Below are positions 27,742-36,110 of a DNA stretch of 57,353 bases, piece by piece. Origin of the DNA: Vicinamibacteria bacterium. Its GTDB lineage: Bacteria > Acidobacteriota > Vicinamibacteria > Fen-336. Location: assembly GCA_023701125.1 (NCBI GenBank), contig JAMPXO010000019.1, positions 1-57,353 on the forward strand, given 5' to 3'. Position 1 is the first letter of the stretch; each line of letters starts with the position of its first letter. The notes beneath the pieces were generated by a model that did no database searches, was not told the DNA's origin, and worked only from the letters and a program-made list of their open reading frames with translations. The translations under genes were made by a program, and so were the position numbers.

Positions 27742-28845
27742 GTGTCCAAGTCGAGCGCAGGCGCGCCTGTCATCGCCAAGATCAACGGTTCCGCGCGCGA
27801 GATCCACGACAAGATCGTGGCCGGGCGCAAGCCGTCCATGAAGTTCCCGCTGCGCAGCCTCTCGAACGTGCGCTACACCCCGAAGAAGGGGCACTTCGAG
27901 ATGGCGGGCAAGAAGAAGGAGCGCACGCTCACGGTCTCGACCGTGAAGACCTTCGCCCAGACCCTGCGCATGATCGCGCTGTCCAAGAAGCTGATCGAGA
28001 CCGACGACTTCGCCACCAAGCGCGACGCCTACTACCAGACCAAGAACTGGGACGAGGCGCGCTGCGACGACCAGGTCGAGTCGGACACGATCATGGACGA
28101 CATCGAGGCCTACTACGGCCTGACCAAGGAGTCGCTGCGCTTCACCCCCGACGAGCACGGCGGGCTGGTCGCCGGCGAGCTGATCGTCGAGGACTTCGAG
28201 GCCGGCACCCGCAAGCCGCTGTCGATCGACTGCACCAAGTTCGGCTCCGGCGCCTACGGCATCTCGCCGTCGACGATCGAGGACATCGGCTTCAAGACCA
28301 AGGCCAAGTTCATCCTGGCGATCGAGACGGGCGGCATCTTCGAGCGCCTCAACCGCCACCGCTACTGGGAGAAGGCCAACTGCATCCTGGTCTCGATGGC
28401 GGGGGTGCCGACCCGCGCGGTGCGCCGCTTCGTGCGCCGGCTGGCCGACGAGAAGAAGATCCCGGTCTACGTGTTCGTCGACTGCGACCCGTACGGGATC
28501 GCCAACATCTACCGCACCCTGAAGGTGGGCTCGGGCAACAACGCCCACCTCAACGAGTATTTCTGCGTGCCGCAGGCGCGCTTCCTCGGCGTCACCCCGC
28601 AGGACATCGTCGACTACGACCTGCCGACCCACCCGCTCAAGGACATCGACATCAAGCGGGCCAAGGACGCGCTCAAGAACGACCCCTTCTTCCAGCACTA
28701 CAAGGAGTGGGCGCGGGCGTTCGAACAACTGCTCAAGATGGGCAAGCGCGCGGAGCAGCAGGCTTTCGCCAAGCACGACCTCAACTTCGTGATGGACACG
28801 TACCTCCCGGAGAAGCTGAAGCATCCGGAGAAGTTCCTGCCGTAG
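27742..28845 (+). CDS. top6A: DNA topoisomerase VI subunit A (Spo11-like)
   Basis: A 367 aa DNA-cleaving subunit. The winged-helix (CAP-like) domain has KRDAYYQTKNW with the likely catalytic Tyr at Y98. The Toprim domain has E195 in AIETGGIF and D247-C-D249 in VFVDCDPYGI for metal, followed by the conserved LKVGSGNNAHLN. It is near archaeal length (about 360-390). The GTG start has GGAGG 13 nt upstream. Together with top6B this gives a full type IIB enzyme. Confidence 0.93.
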   Translation: MSKSSAGAPVIAKINGSAREIHDKIVAGRKPSMKFPLRSLSNVRYTPKKGHFEMAGKKKERTLTVSTVKTFAQTLRMIALSKKLIETDDFATKRDAYYQTKNWDEARCDDQVESDTIMDDIEAYYGLTKESLRFTPDEHGGLVAGELIVEDFEAGTRKPLSIDCTKFGSGAYGISPSTIEDIGFKTKAKFILAIETGGIFERLNRHRYWEKANCILVSMAGVPTRAVRRFVRRLADEKKIPVYVFVDCDPYGIANIYRTLKVGSGNNAHLNEYFCVPQARFLGVTPQDIVDYDLPTHPLKDIDIKRAKDALKNDPFFQHYKEWARAFEQLLKMGKRAEQQAFAKHDLNFVMDTYLPEKLKHPEKFLP

Positions 28846-28860
28846 AAAGGCGCACGAGAG

Positions 28861-29829
28861 ATGGCCAAGCCGAGCAAGCCCGCCAAGGGCAAGACCGCCC
28901 CCAGCAAGAAGCCCGCGGCGAAGCCTGCCGCGAAGGTCGCCGTGCGTCCGAAGCCCGCGCCGGCGAAGGCGCCGAAGCCCGCCGCCAGGCCGGCACCGGT
29001 GGCCAAGGTCGCGCCGGCCGCCAAGGCCGCGCCGGCCGTCAAGCCCGCTGCGGCCAGCAAGGCGACGAAGCCGGCGGTCCCGGCGCCCGTCGTCAAGGGC
29101 GCGGCGCCGGACAAGGCCGCCGGCCCGAAGGCCGCTGCCGTCCCGGTCCGCCCGGCGCCCACGGTGCCGCTGCCCCCCGGCGCGCCGTCGCAGTCCGGGC
29201 CGCCGCCGCGCAAGACCAAGAAGAAGGGCGACCTCGCCCAGCGCCGCGGCCCCGACGGCCAGTTGCTGCAGCCGGGCGACATCGTGATCCCCGGCGGCGC
29301 GATGAACTCGGAGGAGGTCTTCTACCTGCTGCGCGGCTGCGTGGCGGCCGAACATCCCGCCGGCGAGCTGGGCGTGGTCGAGGTGCTGACCAAGCGCGGG
29401 CTGGTCGATCCGCAGTTGTCCAGCGAGCGCAACGAGCTGGCGCGCCTGCTCGGCGTGCTGATCGAGCGCTTCGAGCGTGGCATCGACCCGATGCTGCCGC
29501 CGCGGCCCGCCAACGCGCCGCGGCGCACGTTCCAGAGCGTGGTGGAGCGCGCCCGGCACCGCCGGCGCGAGGTCGGCGCGTTCCTGCGCGGCCTCGACCT
29601 CGGCGGCACCGAGACCTCGCACATGGACCCGCACGGCGAGGCCTCGCTGACCAGCCTGATGGAGTGGGCGGCGCGACTGGAGCGGCTGACCGACGCGGAC
29701 GAGCCGCAGAAGGCCGACTTCCAGCAGTTCCACCGCGTGCTGGACCAGCTCGAGCTGAACACCGAGGCGCTGATGGTGGACGTCGAGCAGACCCTGCGCC
29801 GGCTGCGCGACCGGTTGCGCGCCCGGTAG
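28861..29829 (+). CDS. Lys/Ala/Pro-tailed protein of unknown function next to top6A
   Basis: 322 aa. The first 125 residues are a low-complexity basic tail rich in PAAK, KPAAKP and APAAKAAP, much like histone H1 or bacterial H1-like proteins, and probably bind DNA. The folded part (130-322) contains LLQPGDIVIPGG, EEVFYLLRGCVAAEHPAGELG, LLGVLIERFERGIDPML, SVVERARHRRREVGAFLRGLDLG and a helical end. I do not recognise a family. It begins 15 bp after top6A, so a role with the topoisomerase is a reasonable guess. Confidence 0.6.
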   Translation: MAKPSKPAKGKTAPSKKPAAKPAAKVAVRPKPAPAKAPKPAARPAPVAKVAPAAKAAPAVKPAAASKATKPAVPAPVVKGAAPDKAAGPKAAAVPVRPAPTVPLPPGAPSQSGPPPRKTKKKGDLAQRRGPDGQLLQPGDIVIPGGAMNSEEVFYLLRGCVAAEHPAGELGVVEVLTKRGLVDPQLSSERNELARLLGVLIERFERGIDPMLPPRPANAPRRTFQSVVERARHRRREVGAFLRGLDLGGTETSHMDPHGEASLTSLMEWAARLERLTDADEPQKADFQQFHRVLDQLELNTEALMVDVEQTLRRLRDRLRAR

Positions 29830-29834
29830 CGCAG

Positions 29835-30560
29835 GTGGCCGGCGCCGCGGAACCGCTGGCCTATACCCTCGTCGTCGGGGCCGAGACCGCCGATCGCGAC
29901 TGGGTGGAGGCCACCCTGCTGCGCGGCGGCCTGGCTGTCGCCACCGCCAGCGAAGGCGACGTGCTGGCCACGCCGAAGCTGGACCCGCCGCGGCTCGTCG
30001 TCCTCGACGACTGCGGCGACGCGACCGCCCGTCTCGTCAGCCAGCGCCGACTGCAACTGCATCCGCCGCTGATCGGGGTGCCGGTCCTGGTCCTCGCCTA
30101 CGACGGCGACGTCGATTCGTACTCGGCCGCGATCACCCGCGGCGCCTCGGGCTACCTCGTCAAGCCGGTGACTCCCGAGGAGCTGGTGACGGTCGCGCGC
30201 CGGCTCGCGGGCTGGAGCCTGGCGCCCGACCACACCGAGCGCCGGCACCGCCTGCGACGCCCCATGTACATGAAGGTCCAGTTGCACCTGCGCTCGCGCG
30301 GCGTGCGCACGGACGCCAGCCTGTGCGATGCCTCGGGCAGCGGCTGCGGCGTCGAGGTGGGCGAGGCGCTGGCGGCGGGCGAACCGGTGCGGGTCGTGCT
30401 GCAGGCGGGCGACGCGAACACCCACGTCGGACTGGGCGCCGAGGTCCGCTGGTCGCTCCCGGGCGAGGGCGGCCGGCACCGGGCCGGCCTGCGCTTCACG
30501 GGCTCGACCGCGATGCTGGCGGCCAAGCTGCTGGGCTTCGTCCGGGCGGACATGCCGTGA
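29835..30560 (+). CDS. Receiver-like and PilZ domain protein
   Basis: 241 aa from a GTG start. Residues 10-130 form a receiver-like fold (VVLDDCGD with the candidate phospho-Asp, GYLVKPVTPEELV with the conserved Lys). Residues 130-235 look like PilZ: RRHRLRRP supplies the Arg motif and DASGSGCGVEV the DxSxxG motif for cyclic di-GMP. It may link phosphorylation with c-di-GMP. The Shine-Dalgarno is weak. The stop overlaps the next gene (GTGA). Confidence 0.72.
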   Translation: MAGAAEPLAYTLVVGAETADRDWVEATLLRGGLAVATASEGDVLATPKLDPPRLVVLDDCGDATARLVSQRRLQLHPPLIGVPVLVLAYDGDVDSYSAAITRGASGYLVKPVTPEELVTVARRLAGWSLAPDHTERRHRLRRPMYMKVQLHLRSRGVRTDASLCDASGSGCGVEVGEALAAGEPVRVVLQAGDANTHVGLGAEVRWSLPGEGGRHRAGLRFTGSTAMLAAKLLGFVRADMP

Positions 30561-30949
30561 AGCAGTCGATCGCCCACGTGGCGCTGGTCGTGCGCGACTA
30601 CGACGAGGCGCTCGCCTTCTACGTCGGCCAGCTCGGCTTCGTCCTGCTGGAGGACACGTACCAGCCCGAGCAGGACAAGCGCTGGGTCGTGATCGCCCCG
30701 CCCGGCGCCGTCGGCACGACCCTGCTGCTGGCCCGAGCGTCGACGCCCGAGCAGGAGCCATTCGTCGGCAACCAGGCCGGGGGCCGCGTCTTCCTGTTCC
30801 TGGAGACCGACGACTTCTGGCGGGACTACCAGCGCATGGTCGAAGCAGGCGTCCACTTCGTGCGGCCGCCGAAGCAGGAGCCCTACGGCACGGTCGCCGT
30901 GTTCGAGGACCTGTACGGCACCCGCTGGGACCTGATCCAGCGAGGGTAG
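30557..30949 (+). CDS. Glyoxalase/VOC superfamily protein
   Basis: 130 aa, one vicinal-oxygen-chelate domain: IAHVALVVRDYDEALAFYVG at the start, GGRVFLFLETDDFWRDYQRM in the middle, and GTVAVFEDLYGTRWDLI at the end with the metal Glu/Asp region. It could be a lyase, dioxygenase or resistance protein; nothing nearby decides. It is translationally coupled to the receiver-PilZ gene and converges on the flotillin gene. Confidence 0.8.
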   Translation: MKQSIAHVALVVRDYDEALAFYVGQLGFVLLEDTYQPEQDKRWVVIAPPGAVGTTLLLARASTPEQEPFVGNQAGGRVFLFLETDDFWRDYQRMVEAGVHFVRPPKQEPYGTVAVFEDLYGTRWDLIQRG

Positions 30950-30958
30950 AGGGGGCCG

Positions 30959-31042
30959 TCGGGTTCCGGCGCCGGGCGAAGCCCGTCACCGGTCCCATGG
31001 GGGCTACGTCGCGAACGGACGCTCCTCCGCCCCCAAACCCCC
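30959..31042 (+). repeat. Dispersed two-hairpin repeat, copy 4 (full)
   Basis: An 84-bp copy between two convergent genes. Hairpin 1: CCGGCGCCGGGC, loop GAA, GCCCGTCACCGG. Then TCCCATGG. Hairpin 2: GGGGGC (30999-31004 region) with GCCCCC, inner CGTC / GACG. It ends AAACCCCC. The location suggests a bidirectional 3' end element. Confidence 0.88.
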
Positions 31043-31047
31043 AGCTC

Positions 31048-32634
31048 CTACTTCGCGGGCGGCTTTGTGGGCTTGTCGGGCGCCGCGGCGGCGGGCGTCG
31101 CTTCCCCGCCCGCCACCCTGTCGCGCAGCTTGTCCATCAGGCTGCCCATCGCGACGCCGGTCAGCGACTCGACCACCGGCGGGACCTGGGCGATCACCTT
31201 GGCGACCTCTCCCGTGATGCGCGAGACGCCGCCGCCGTCTTCCCCGCCGCCCGTGTTGACCAGCGTGATGCGGTCGATGCGGGACAGCGGCTCGGCGATC
31301 GCGCGCGCGATCTCCGGCAGGATCGGGGCCAGGATCTGCATCACCGCGGCCTCGTTGTACTTCTGCCAGGCCTCGGCCTTCTTCTCCATCCCCAGCGCGT
31401 CGGCCAGGCCCTGCGCCTCGCGGGACTTGGCTTCCGCGAGACCCTGGGCCTCGCGAATCGCCGCCGCGGCCAGGCCCTGGGCCTTCTCCGCGTCGGCGGC
31501 GGCCACGCCCGTCGCACGCGCGACCTCGGCCGCAGCCATGCCCTTGGCCTTTTCGCCTTCGGCCAGCATCGACAGCCGCGAGCGCTCGGCGTCCGCTTCC
31601 ATCTCGACCCGCTTGCGGTTGGCGTCGGCGAGCGTCTCGATCTCGAAGCGCTGGGCCTCGGCCGCGCGGCGGATGGTGGCGTCGAGCTCCTTCTCGCGGC
31701 GCTGGATCTCCTGCTCCTGGACCTGGATCTCCATCGTCTTCTTGCGCAGCTCGTAGGCCATTTCGGCCTCGGCGCGCTTGGTGTTGGTCAGCGCCTGCTG
31801 CTCGGCGATCGCCTGCTGGGCCGAGACCTGGGCGATCTCGGCCGCGCGGAACGCGGTCGCGTCCGCTTCCTTCTGGCGCCGCACCTTGTCGGCGTTGGCC
31901 TCGGCCACCGCCGCGTCGCGCTTGGCCTCCGCCTCCTGGGCCAGCTTCAGGCTCTCGGCCTGCTTCTCGCGGGTCTCGCGCTCGGCGTCGGCCTGGGCGA
32001 TCGCCGCATCGCGGGTGGCCAGGGCTTCGGCGATCGAGGCCGTGCGCTTGACCTCGGCGATCCGCGGCCGGCCCAGCGCCTCCAGGTAGCCGTGCTTGTC
32101 GCGGATGTCGCGGATCGTGAAGGAGTCGATGCCGAGGCCCATGTTGGCCAGGTCGCCAGCCGAGATCTCCTGCACCTTCTGCGCGAACTGGTCGCGGTTC
32201 TTGTAGATGTCCTCGACCGTCAGCGTGCCGAGGATCGCGCGCAGGTGGCCCTGCACGGTCTCGAGAGCGATGCGAGCGATCTCCTCGGTCTTCTTGCCCA
32301 GGAAACGCTCGGCCGCCGAGTGCAGCGAGACCTCGTCCTTCTTGATCTTGATCTGGGCGATGCCGTCGACCATCACCGGCACGCCCTGCGAGGTGTAGAC
32401 CTCGGGGGTGTTGACGTCGAGCGTCATCACCTCCAGCGACAGCCGGTTCCAGGTGTGGAACAGCGGGATCACCATGTCGGCGCCGCCAGTGACGAAGCGC
32501 ACCTTGCCGCGGCCGGAGACGACGATCACCTCGTTGGGGCCCGCCTTCTTCAGGAAGGTCATGTAGGCGAGCACGTAGCCCACCACGGCGATCGCGATCA
32601 CGGCGAAGCCGACCATCACCAGCATGCTCGTCAT
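31048..32634 (-). CDS. Flotillin-like SPFH protein
   Basis: 528 aa. One N-terminal membrane segment (4-28), then the SPFH/band 7 domain (30-200; PNEVIVVSGRGKVRFVTGG, EVMTLDVNTPEVYTSQGVPV, IARIALETVQGHLRAILGT), then a long coiled coil of Ala/Glu heptads (about 200-425), and a C-terminal end (VMQILAPILPEIARAIAEPL) as in flotillins. It organises membrane microdomains with an NfeD partner, here the gene just upstream (ATGA overlap). Confidence 0.92.
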   Translation of the reverse strand: MTSMLVMVGFAVIAIAVVGYVLAYMTFLKKAGPNEVIVVSGRGKVRFVTGGADMVIPLFHTWNRLSLEVMTLDVNTPEVYTSQGVPVMVDGIAQIKIKKDEVSLHSAAERFLGKKTEEIARIALETVQGHLRAILGTLTVEDIYKNRDQFAQKVQEISAGDLANMGLGIDSFTIRDIRDKHGYLEALGRPRIAEVKRTASIAEALATRDAAIAQADAERETREKQAESLKLAQEAEAKRDAAVAEANADKVRRQKEADATAFRAAEIAQVSAQQAIAEQQALTNTKRAEAEMAYELRKKTMEIQVQEQEIQRREKELDATIRRAAEAQRFEIETLADANRKRVEMEADAERSRLSMLAEGEKAKGMAAAEVARATGVAAADAEKAQGLAAAAIREAQGLAEAKSREAQGLADALGMEKKAEAWQKYNEAAVMQILAPILPEIARAIAEPLSRIDRITLVNTGGGEDGGGVSRITGEVAKVIAQVPPVVESLTGVAMGSLMDKLRDRVAGGEATPAAAAPDKPTKPPAK

Positions 32635-33182
32635 CGTTCCTCCTCGCGGGCCGACACCACCAGCGTCGCGCCCAGGAGCTTGACCACCCGCACCTGCTGT
32701 CCGCGCCCCACCGCGTGCCCGTCCACCTCGCGGGCCGCGCCGGTGAAGCGCTGGCCGTCGACGATCGCGGCCACCTCGCCCAAGCCGCCCTCGGGGATCG
32801 GCGTGATCACCTCGGCGGGCGCGCCGACGAGGTCCGCGGTCCGGATCTCGGAGGTCACCTGCGACGAGCGCGCGACCTTCGTGACCACGACCGTCACCAC
32901 CCAGGCGGTGACGAACGCCGCCGGCAGCGCGAGCGCGAGGCTCTGGCCGTCGCTCAGCGCCAGCCCGTGCAGGCCGATCAGCCCGAAGCCGCCGACCGAG
33001 GCGGCCAGCGTCGCCAGCGCCATCGGCGAGAAGAACGGGAAGTGGAAGGCCGGGTGGCCCGCGGCGTCGAGGCCGGCCCCGGCGTCGTCCGCGCCGACGT
33101 CGAGCACGTGACCGAGGAACGCGGAAACCGCGATGTAGCCGCAGCCGAGCAGCGCGAGCGTGATGTAGGTGACGCTGAGCAT
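32631..33182 (-). CDS. NfeD/YuaF-like membrane protein
   Basis: 183 aa with three to four membrane segments (VTYITLALLGCGYIAVSAFL, ALATLAASVGGFGLIGLHGL, ALALPAAFVTAWVVTVVV) and a C-terminal OB-like domain (GAPAEVITPIPEGGLGEVAAI, GRGQQVRVVKLLGATLVV). The placement before a flotillin is the standard YuaF-YuaG arrangement. AGGCGG lies 6 nt before the ATG. Confidence 0.85.
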   Translation of the reverse strand: MLSVTYITLALLGCGYIAVSAFLGHVLDVGADDAGAGLDAAGHPAFHFPFFSPMALATLAASVGGFGLIGLHGLALSDGQSLALALPAAFVTAWVVTVVVTKVARSSQVTSEIRTADLVGAPAEVITPIPEGGLGEVAAIVDGQRFTGAAREVDGHAVGRGQQVRVVKLLGATLVVSAREEER

Positions 33183-33240
33183 GGAGTACCGCCTGACGCG
33201 GATGCTAGCGCACTGGCGGCGAGCGCGCCGGCTCCGGGGC

Positions 33241-34386
33241 CTAGACGAGGGCGGCGAAGACCTCGTTGGAGAGCAGTGCGCCGTGGTCCGTCAGGCGCAG
33301 GTGGCCCGACTCCTCGAACAGCAGGCCCGCTGCGAAGGACGGGGCCAGGGCCTCCGCGAACTGGTTCAGCACGTCGACGCCGTAGCGCGAGCGGAAGGCC
33401 GCGAGGTCGATCCCCGCCGCGCGGCGCAGGCCCGTGAACAGCGCCTCGCGCACCCGCTCGTCGGGCGTGACCTCCCTGAAGCCGGCGACGGCCGCCTGCG
33501 GGCCACGCGCCTCGACCGCACCCACGTAGCCGCCCCAGGTCTCGAGGTTCCACGAGCGGCGGCCGTCGCGCCAGCCGTGGGCCGACATGCCGAAGCCGGC
33601 GAACTCGGCGTCGAGCCAGTACTTCTCGTTGTGGCGCGACTCGAAGCCCGCCCGAGCGAAGTTGGAGATCTCGTAGCGCCGCAGGCCGGCCGCCGCGAAC
33701 GCCGCCACGGTCTCGAGGTAGAGGTCCGCGACCAGGTCGTCGTCGGGCAGCGTCAACTGCCCGCGCGCCGCGCGGTGGGCGAGCGCGGTCTTGCCGGAGA
33801 CCTCGAGCACGTAGACGCTGACGTGATCCGGCTGCAGCGCCAGCAGGCCATCGCGGGTGGCGCGGAAGCGCTCCGGCGACTCCCCCGGCCAGCCCAGGAT
33901 CAGGTCGAGCGAGACGTTGGCGAAACCCGCGGCGCGGGCCTCGGCCACCGCCTCGCGCGCGTCGGCCGCGTCGTGCGAGCGCTGCATCTCCGCCAGCACG
34001 GCGTCGTCGAGCGACTGCACCCCCAGCGAGAGCCGCGACACGCCCAGCGCGCGCAGCGCCGCGTAGCCCGCGCGGTCGAGGTCCTTGGGGTTGGCCTCGA
34101 GCGTGATCTCGGCCGCGGCGGGCAAGGCGAAACGCGCGCGCGCCGCCGCGATCACCCGGCCGAGGCGAGCCGCCGAGAGCAGCGACGGGGTGCCGCCGCC
34201 GAAGTAGAGGGTGTCGACGCCCTGGGCGAAGGGCGCCGCGGCCTCGATCTCGGCCAGCAGCGCCCGCGTGTAGCGCTCCTGGCGCAGGTCGTCGGGCCGC
34301 CGCGGGTCGATCGCGAAGTGGCAGTAGACGCACTTGCGCTCGCAGAACGGGACATGGACGTAGAGGCCACCGGGTTCCGGCGCCAC
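33241..34386 (-). CDS. hemW: HemW-like radical SAM protein (haem chaperone)
   Basis: 381 aa. The [4Fe-4S] cluster motif CERKCVYC follows LYVHVPF. GGGTPSLL, ITLEANPKDL, RLSLGVQSLDD and LDLILGWPGE are the usual radical-SAM landmarks, and the HemN_C part ends the protein (LRLTDHGALLSNEVFAAL). It has HemW rather than HemN features (no N-terminal extension), so a haem chaperone is more likely than a coproporphyrinogen dehydrogenase. It lies 4 bp after the DnaC-like gene. Confidence 0.88.
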   Translation of the reverse strand: MAPEPGGLYVHVPFCERKCVYCHFAIDPRRPDDLRQERYTRALLAEIEAAAPFAQGVDTLYFGGGTPSLLSAARLGRVIAAARARFALPAAAEITLEANPKDLDRAGYAALRALGVSRLSLGVQSLDDAVLAEMQRSHDAADAREAVAEARAAGFANVSLDLILGWPGESPERFRATRDGLLALQPDHVSVYVLEVSGKTALAHRAARGQLTLPDDDLVADLYLETVAAFAAAGLRRYEISNFARAGFESRHNEKYWLDAEFAGFGMSAHGWRDGRRSWNLETWGGYVGAVEARGPQAAVAGFREVTPDERVREALFTGLRRAAGIDLAAFRSRYGVDVLNQFAEALAPSFAAGLLFEESGHLRLTDHGALLSNEVFAALV

Positions 34387-34390
34387 CCGC

Positions 34391-35161
34391 TCAGACCTTG
34401 AGGTGAAAACGGTTCCCGTCCTGCTTGGCGCGGCGGTGGTCGGTGCCCTCCATCGGCACCACCACGCACATCTCCATCAGCCGCGAGCGCAGCCGCTGGC
34501 CGATCCGCTCGACGAGGTACTCGCGGCGGGTCAGCGGGTCGGCGGCCAGCGCCTTCTCGCGGTCGACGTCGGGGTAGTTGGTGGTGATGATCGTCGCGCG
34601 CTGGGCCAGGTAGCGGCTGTTCAGGATGTAGAACAGCGTGTCGTTCATCCAGTCCGTCATCTTCCACGCGCCGAGATCGTCGAGCACCAGCAGCGGCGCC
34701 TCGACCACCGGCTCCAGCACCTGCAGTTCGGTGGTCTTGGTCTCCGGGTCGTACGAGCCACGGATCTCGCGGATCAGCTCGTGGAAGTCCCAGAACTGGC
34801 CGCGCACCCCGCGGGTCTCGAGCAGCTTGATCAGGACGGCCACCGCGAGGTGGGTCTTGCCCACGCCGTTGCTGCCCGTCAGCAGCAGCCCCAGCCCCTC
34901 GCGGTCGCCCTTGTGCGGCCAGCCGCCGATGTACGCGATCGTCTTCTGCAGGGCGCTCAGCAGCTTCGGCATCTGGCCCGGGTCGAAGTTCTCGATCGTG
35001 CAGTGGCGGTAGCGGGGCGGGATGCGGGCGACCTTCAGCGCCGCCTCGGGCCCGTCGTCGCCGGCGACGGACGAGCCGCGGCAGGCGCAGGGCCGGGCGT
35101 ACTCGCGGCCGTCCTTCTCCACGATCTCGAAGCCGGTGCCGTCGCAGCGTTCGCAGGCCAA
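34391..35161 (-). CDS. DnaC/IstB-like AAA+ ATPase with zinc-finger N terminus
   Basis: About 256 aa. It starts with two Cys pairs (CERC and CAC), probably a zinc site, then a AAA+ core: Walker A TGSNGVGKTH, Walker B LLVLDDLGAW, sensor TIITTNYP, and an arginine-rich end (IGQRLRSRLMEM). This is the layout of DnaC/DnaI helicase loaders and IstB proteins. No transposase is near, so a replication role is favoured. TTG at 35161 is the best start, with GAGGG upstream. Confidence 0.78.
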   Translation of the reverse strand: MACERCDGTGFEIVEKDGREYARPCACRGSSVAGDDGPEAALKVARIPPRYRHCTIENFDPGQMPKLLSALQKTIAYIGGWPHKGDREGLGLLLTGSNGVGKTHLAVAVLIKLLETRGVRGQFWDFHELIREIRGSYDPETKTTELQVLEPVVEAPLLVLDDLGAWKMTDWMNDTLFYILNSRYLAQRATIITTNYPDVDREKALAADPLTRREYLVERIGQRLRSRLMEMCVVVPMEGTDHRRAKQDGNRFHLKV

Positions 35162-35175
35162 CGGTGCCCTCGCTC

Positions 35176-36063
35176 TCAGTTCAGGTCGGTGCGCAGCTTC
35201 TTGGCCGCGTCGCTGCGGCGCAGCTTCTCCTTGGCCTTGCTCTCGATCTGGCGGATGCGCTCGCGCGACAGCTTGAGCTGCTCGCCGATCTCCTGCAGGG
35301 TGCGCGGCTCGTCGCCGTCGAGGCCGAAGCGCAGGGTGATCACCTGGCGCTCCTTCTCGTCGAGGTGGGCGACCGCCTCGCCGAGCCGGCGGTTGAAGCT
35401 CTCCCGCATCATCGACACCTCGACCGACTCGACGGTGTCCTGCTCCAGGGTGTCGCCCAGCTCCATCGAGCCGTCCTCGCCGACGGCCGTCGACAGCGAG
35501 AGATCGCCGCCCGCGATCTGCAGCAGCGACTCGACTTCCTCGCGCGACATCTTGGTCTTTTCCGCCAGCTCGTCGGTGGTGGGCTGGCGCTCCAGCTCCG
35601 CGAACAGCTCGGTGCGAGCGCCGCCCACCTTCGAGACCTGGCCCGCCATCTTCTGCGGCACGCGGAAGATGCGGGTGTGCTCGGAGAGCGAGTGGAAGAT
35701 CGCCTGCCGCACCCACCACACCGCGTAGGAGATGAACTTGACGTTGCGCTCGGGATCGAAGCGCTTGGCGGCCTCGATCAGGCCCAGGTTGCCCTCGTGG
35801 ATCAGGTCGAGGAAGGACAGCCCGAGCCCGCGGTAGCGCTTCGCGTAGTGGACGACGAAGCGCAGGTTGGACTCGATCAGCTTCTTGACCGCCTCCTGGT
35901 CGCCCTGCTTGATGCGCCGCCCCAGCTCCTGCTCCTCGGCCAGCGGCAGCGTCTTGTACTTGCTGATCTCCGACAGGTAGACGTTGAGCGTGTCACCACT
36001 GGGGCCGCGTTGCGGCGCCAGGGCGGATTTCTTCGTCTTGCGGGGCTTGGGTCGGGAGGGCAT
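35176..36063 (-). CDS. RNA polymerase sigma-70 family factor
   Basis: 295 aa with regions 1.2 (TLNVYLSEISKYKTLPLAEE, 25-44), 2 (NLRFVVHYAKRYRGLGLSF, DLIHEGNLGLIEAAKRFDP, FISYAVWWVRQAI), 3 (FRVPQKM, QPTTDELAEKT) and 4 (LDEKERQVITLRFGL, TLQEIGEQLKLSRERIRQIE). Region 1.1 is missing and the basic N terminus is short. It may be the primary factor in compact form or an RpoS-like group 2 factor; the sequence alone does not settle this. A perfect TATAAT lies at 36081-36086. Confidence 0.88.
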   Translation of the reverse strand: MPSRPKPRKTKKSALAPQRGPSGDTLNVYLSEISKYKTLPLAEEQELGRRIKQGDQEAVKKLIESNLRFVVHYAKRYRGLGLSFLDLIHEGNLGLIEAAKRFDPERNVKFISYAVWWVRQAIFHSLSEHTRIFRVPQKMAGQVSKVGGARTELFAELERQPTTDELAEKTKMSREEVESLLQIAGGDLSLSTAVGEDGSMELGDTLEQDTVESVEVSMMRESFNRRLGEAVAHLDEKERQVITLRFGLDGDEPRTLQEIGEQLKLSRERIRQIESKAKEKLRRSDAAKKLRTDLN

Positions 36064-36080
36064 CGACTCGTGGACCGATG

Positions 36081-36086
36081 ATTATA
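36081..36086 (-). promoter_or_regulatory. -10 element of the sigma factor gene
   Basis: TATAAT on the minus strand, 17 nt before the ATG at 36063, in otherwise very GC-rich sequence. No -35 is recognisable. Confidence 0.6.
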
Positions 36087-36110
36087 GGGGGCCGGCCGCT
36101 CCGGCGCCGG

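Noticed and set aside
34371-34384. 14-base match to the repeat (CGGGTTCCGGCGCC) at the hemW start
   Set aside because: It is part of the conserved-looking hemW N terminus (MAPEPGG) and lacks the second stem arm and the rest of the repeat.
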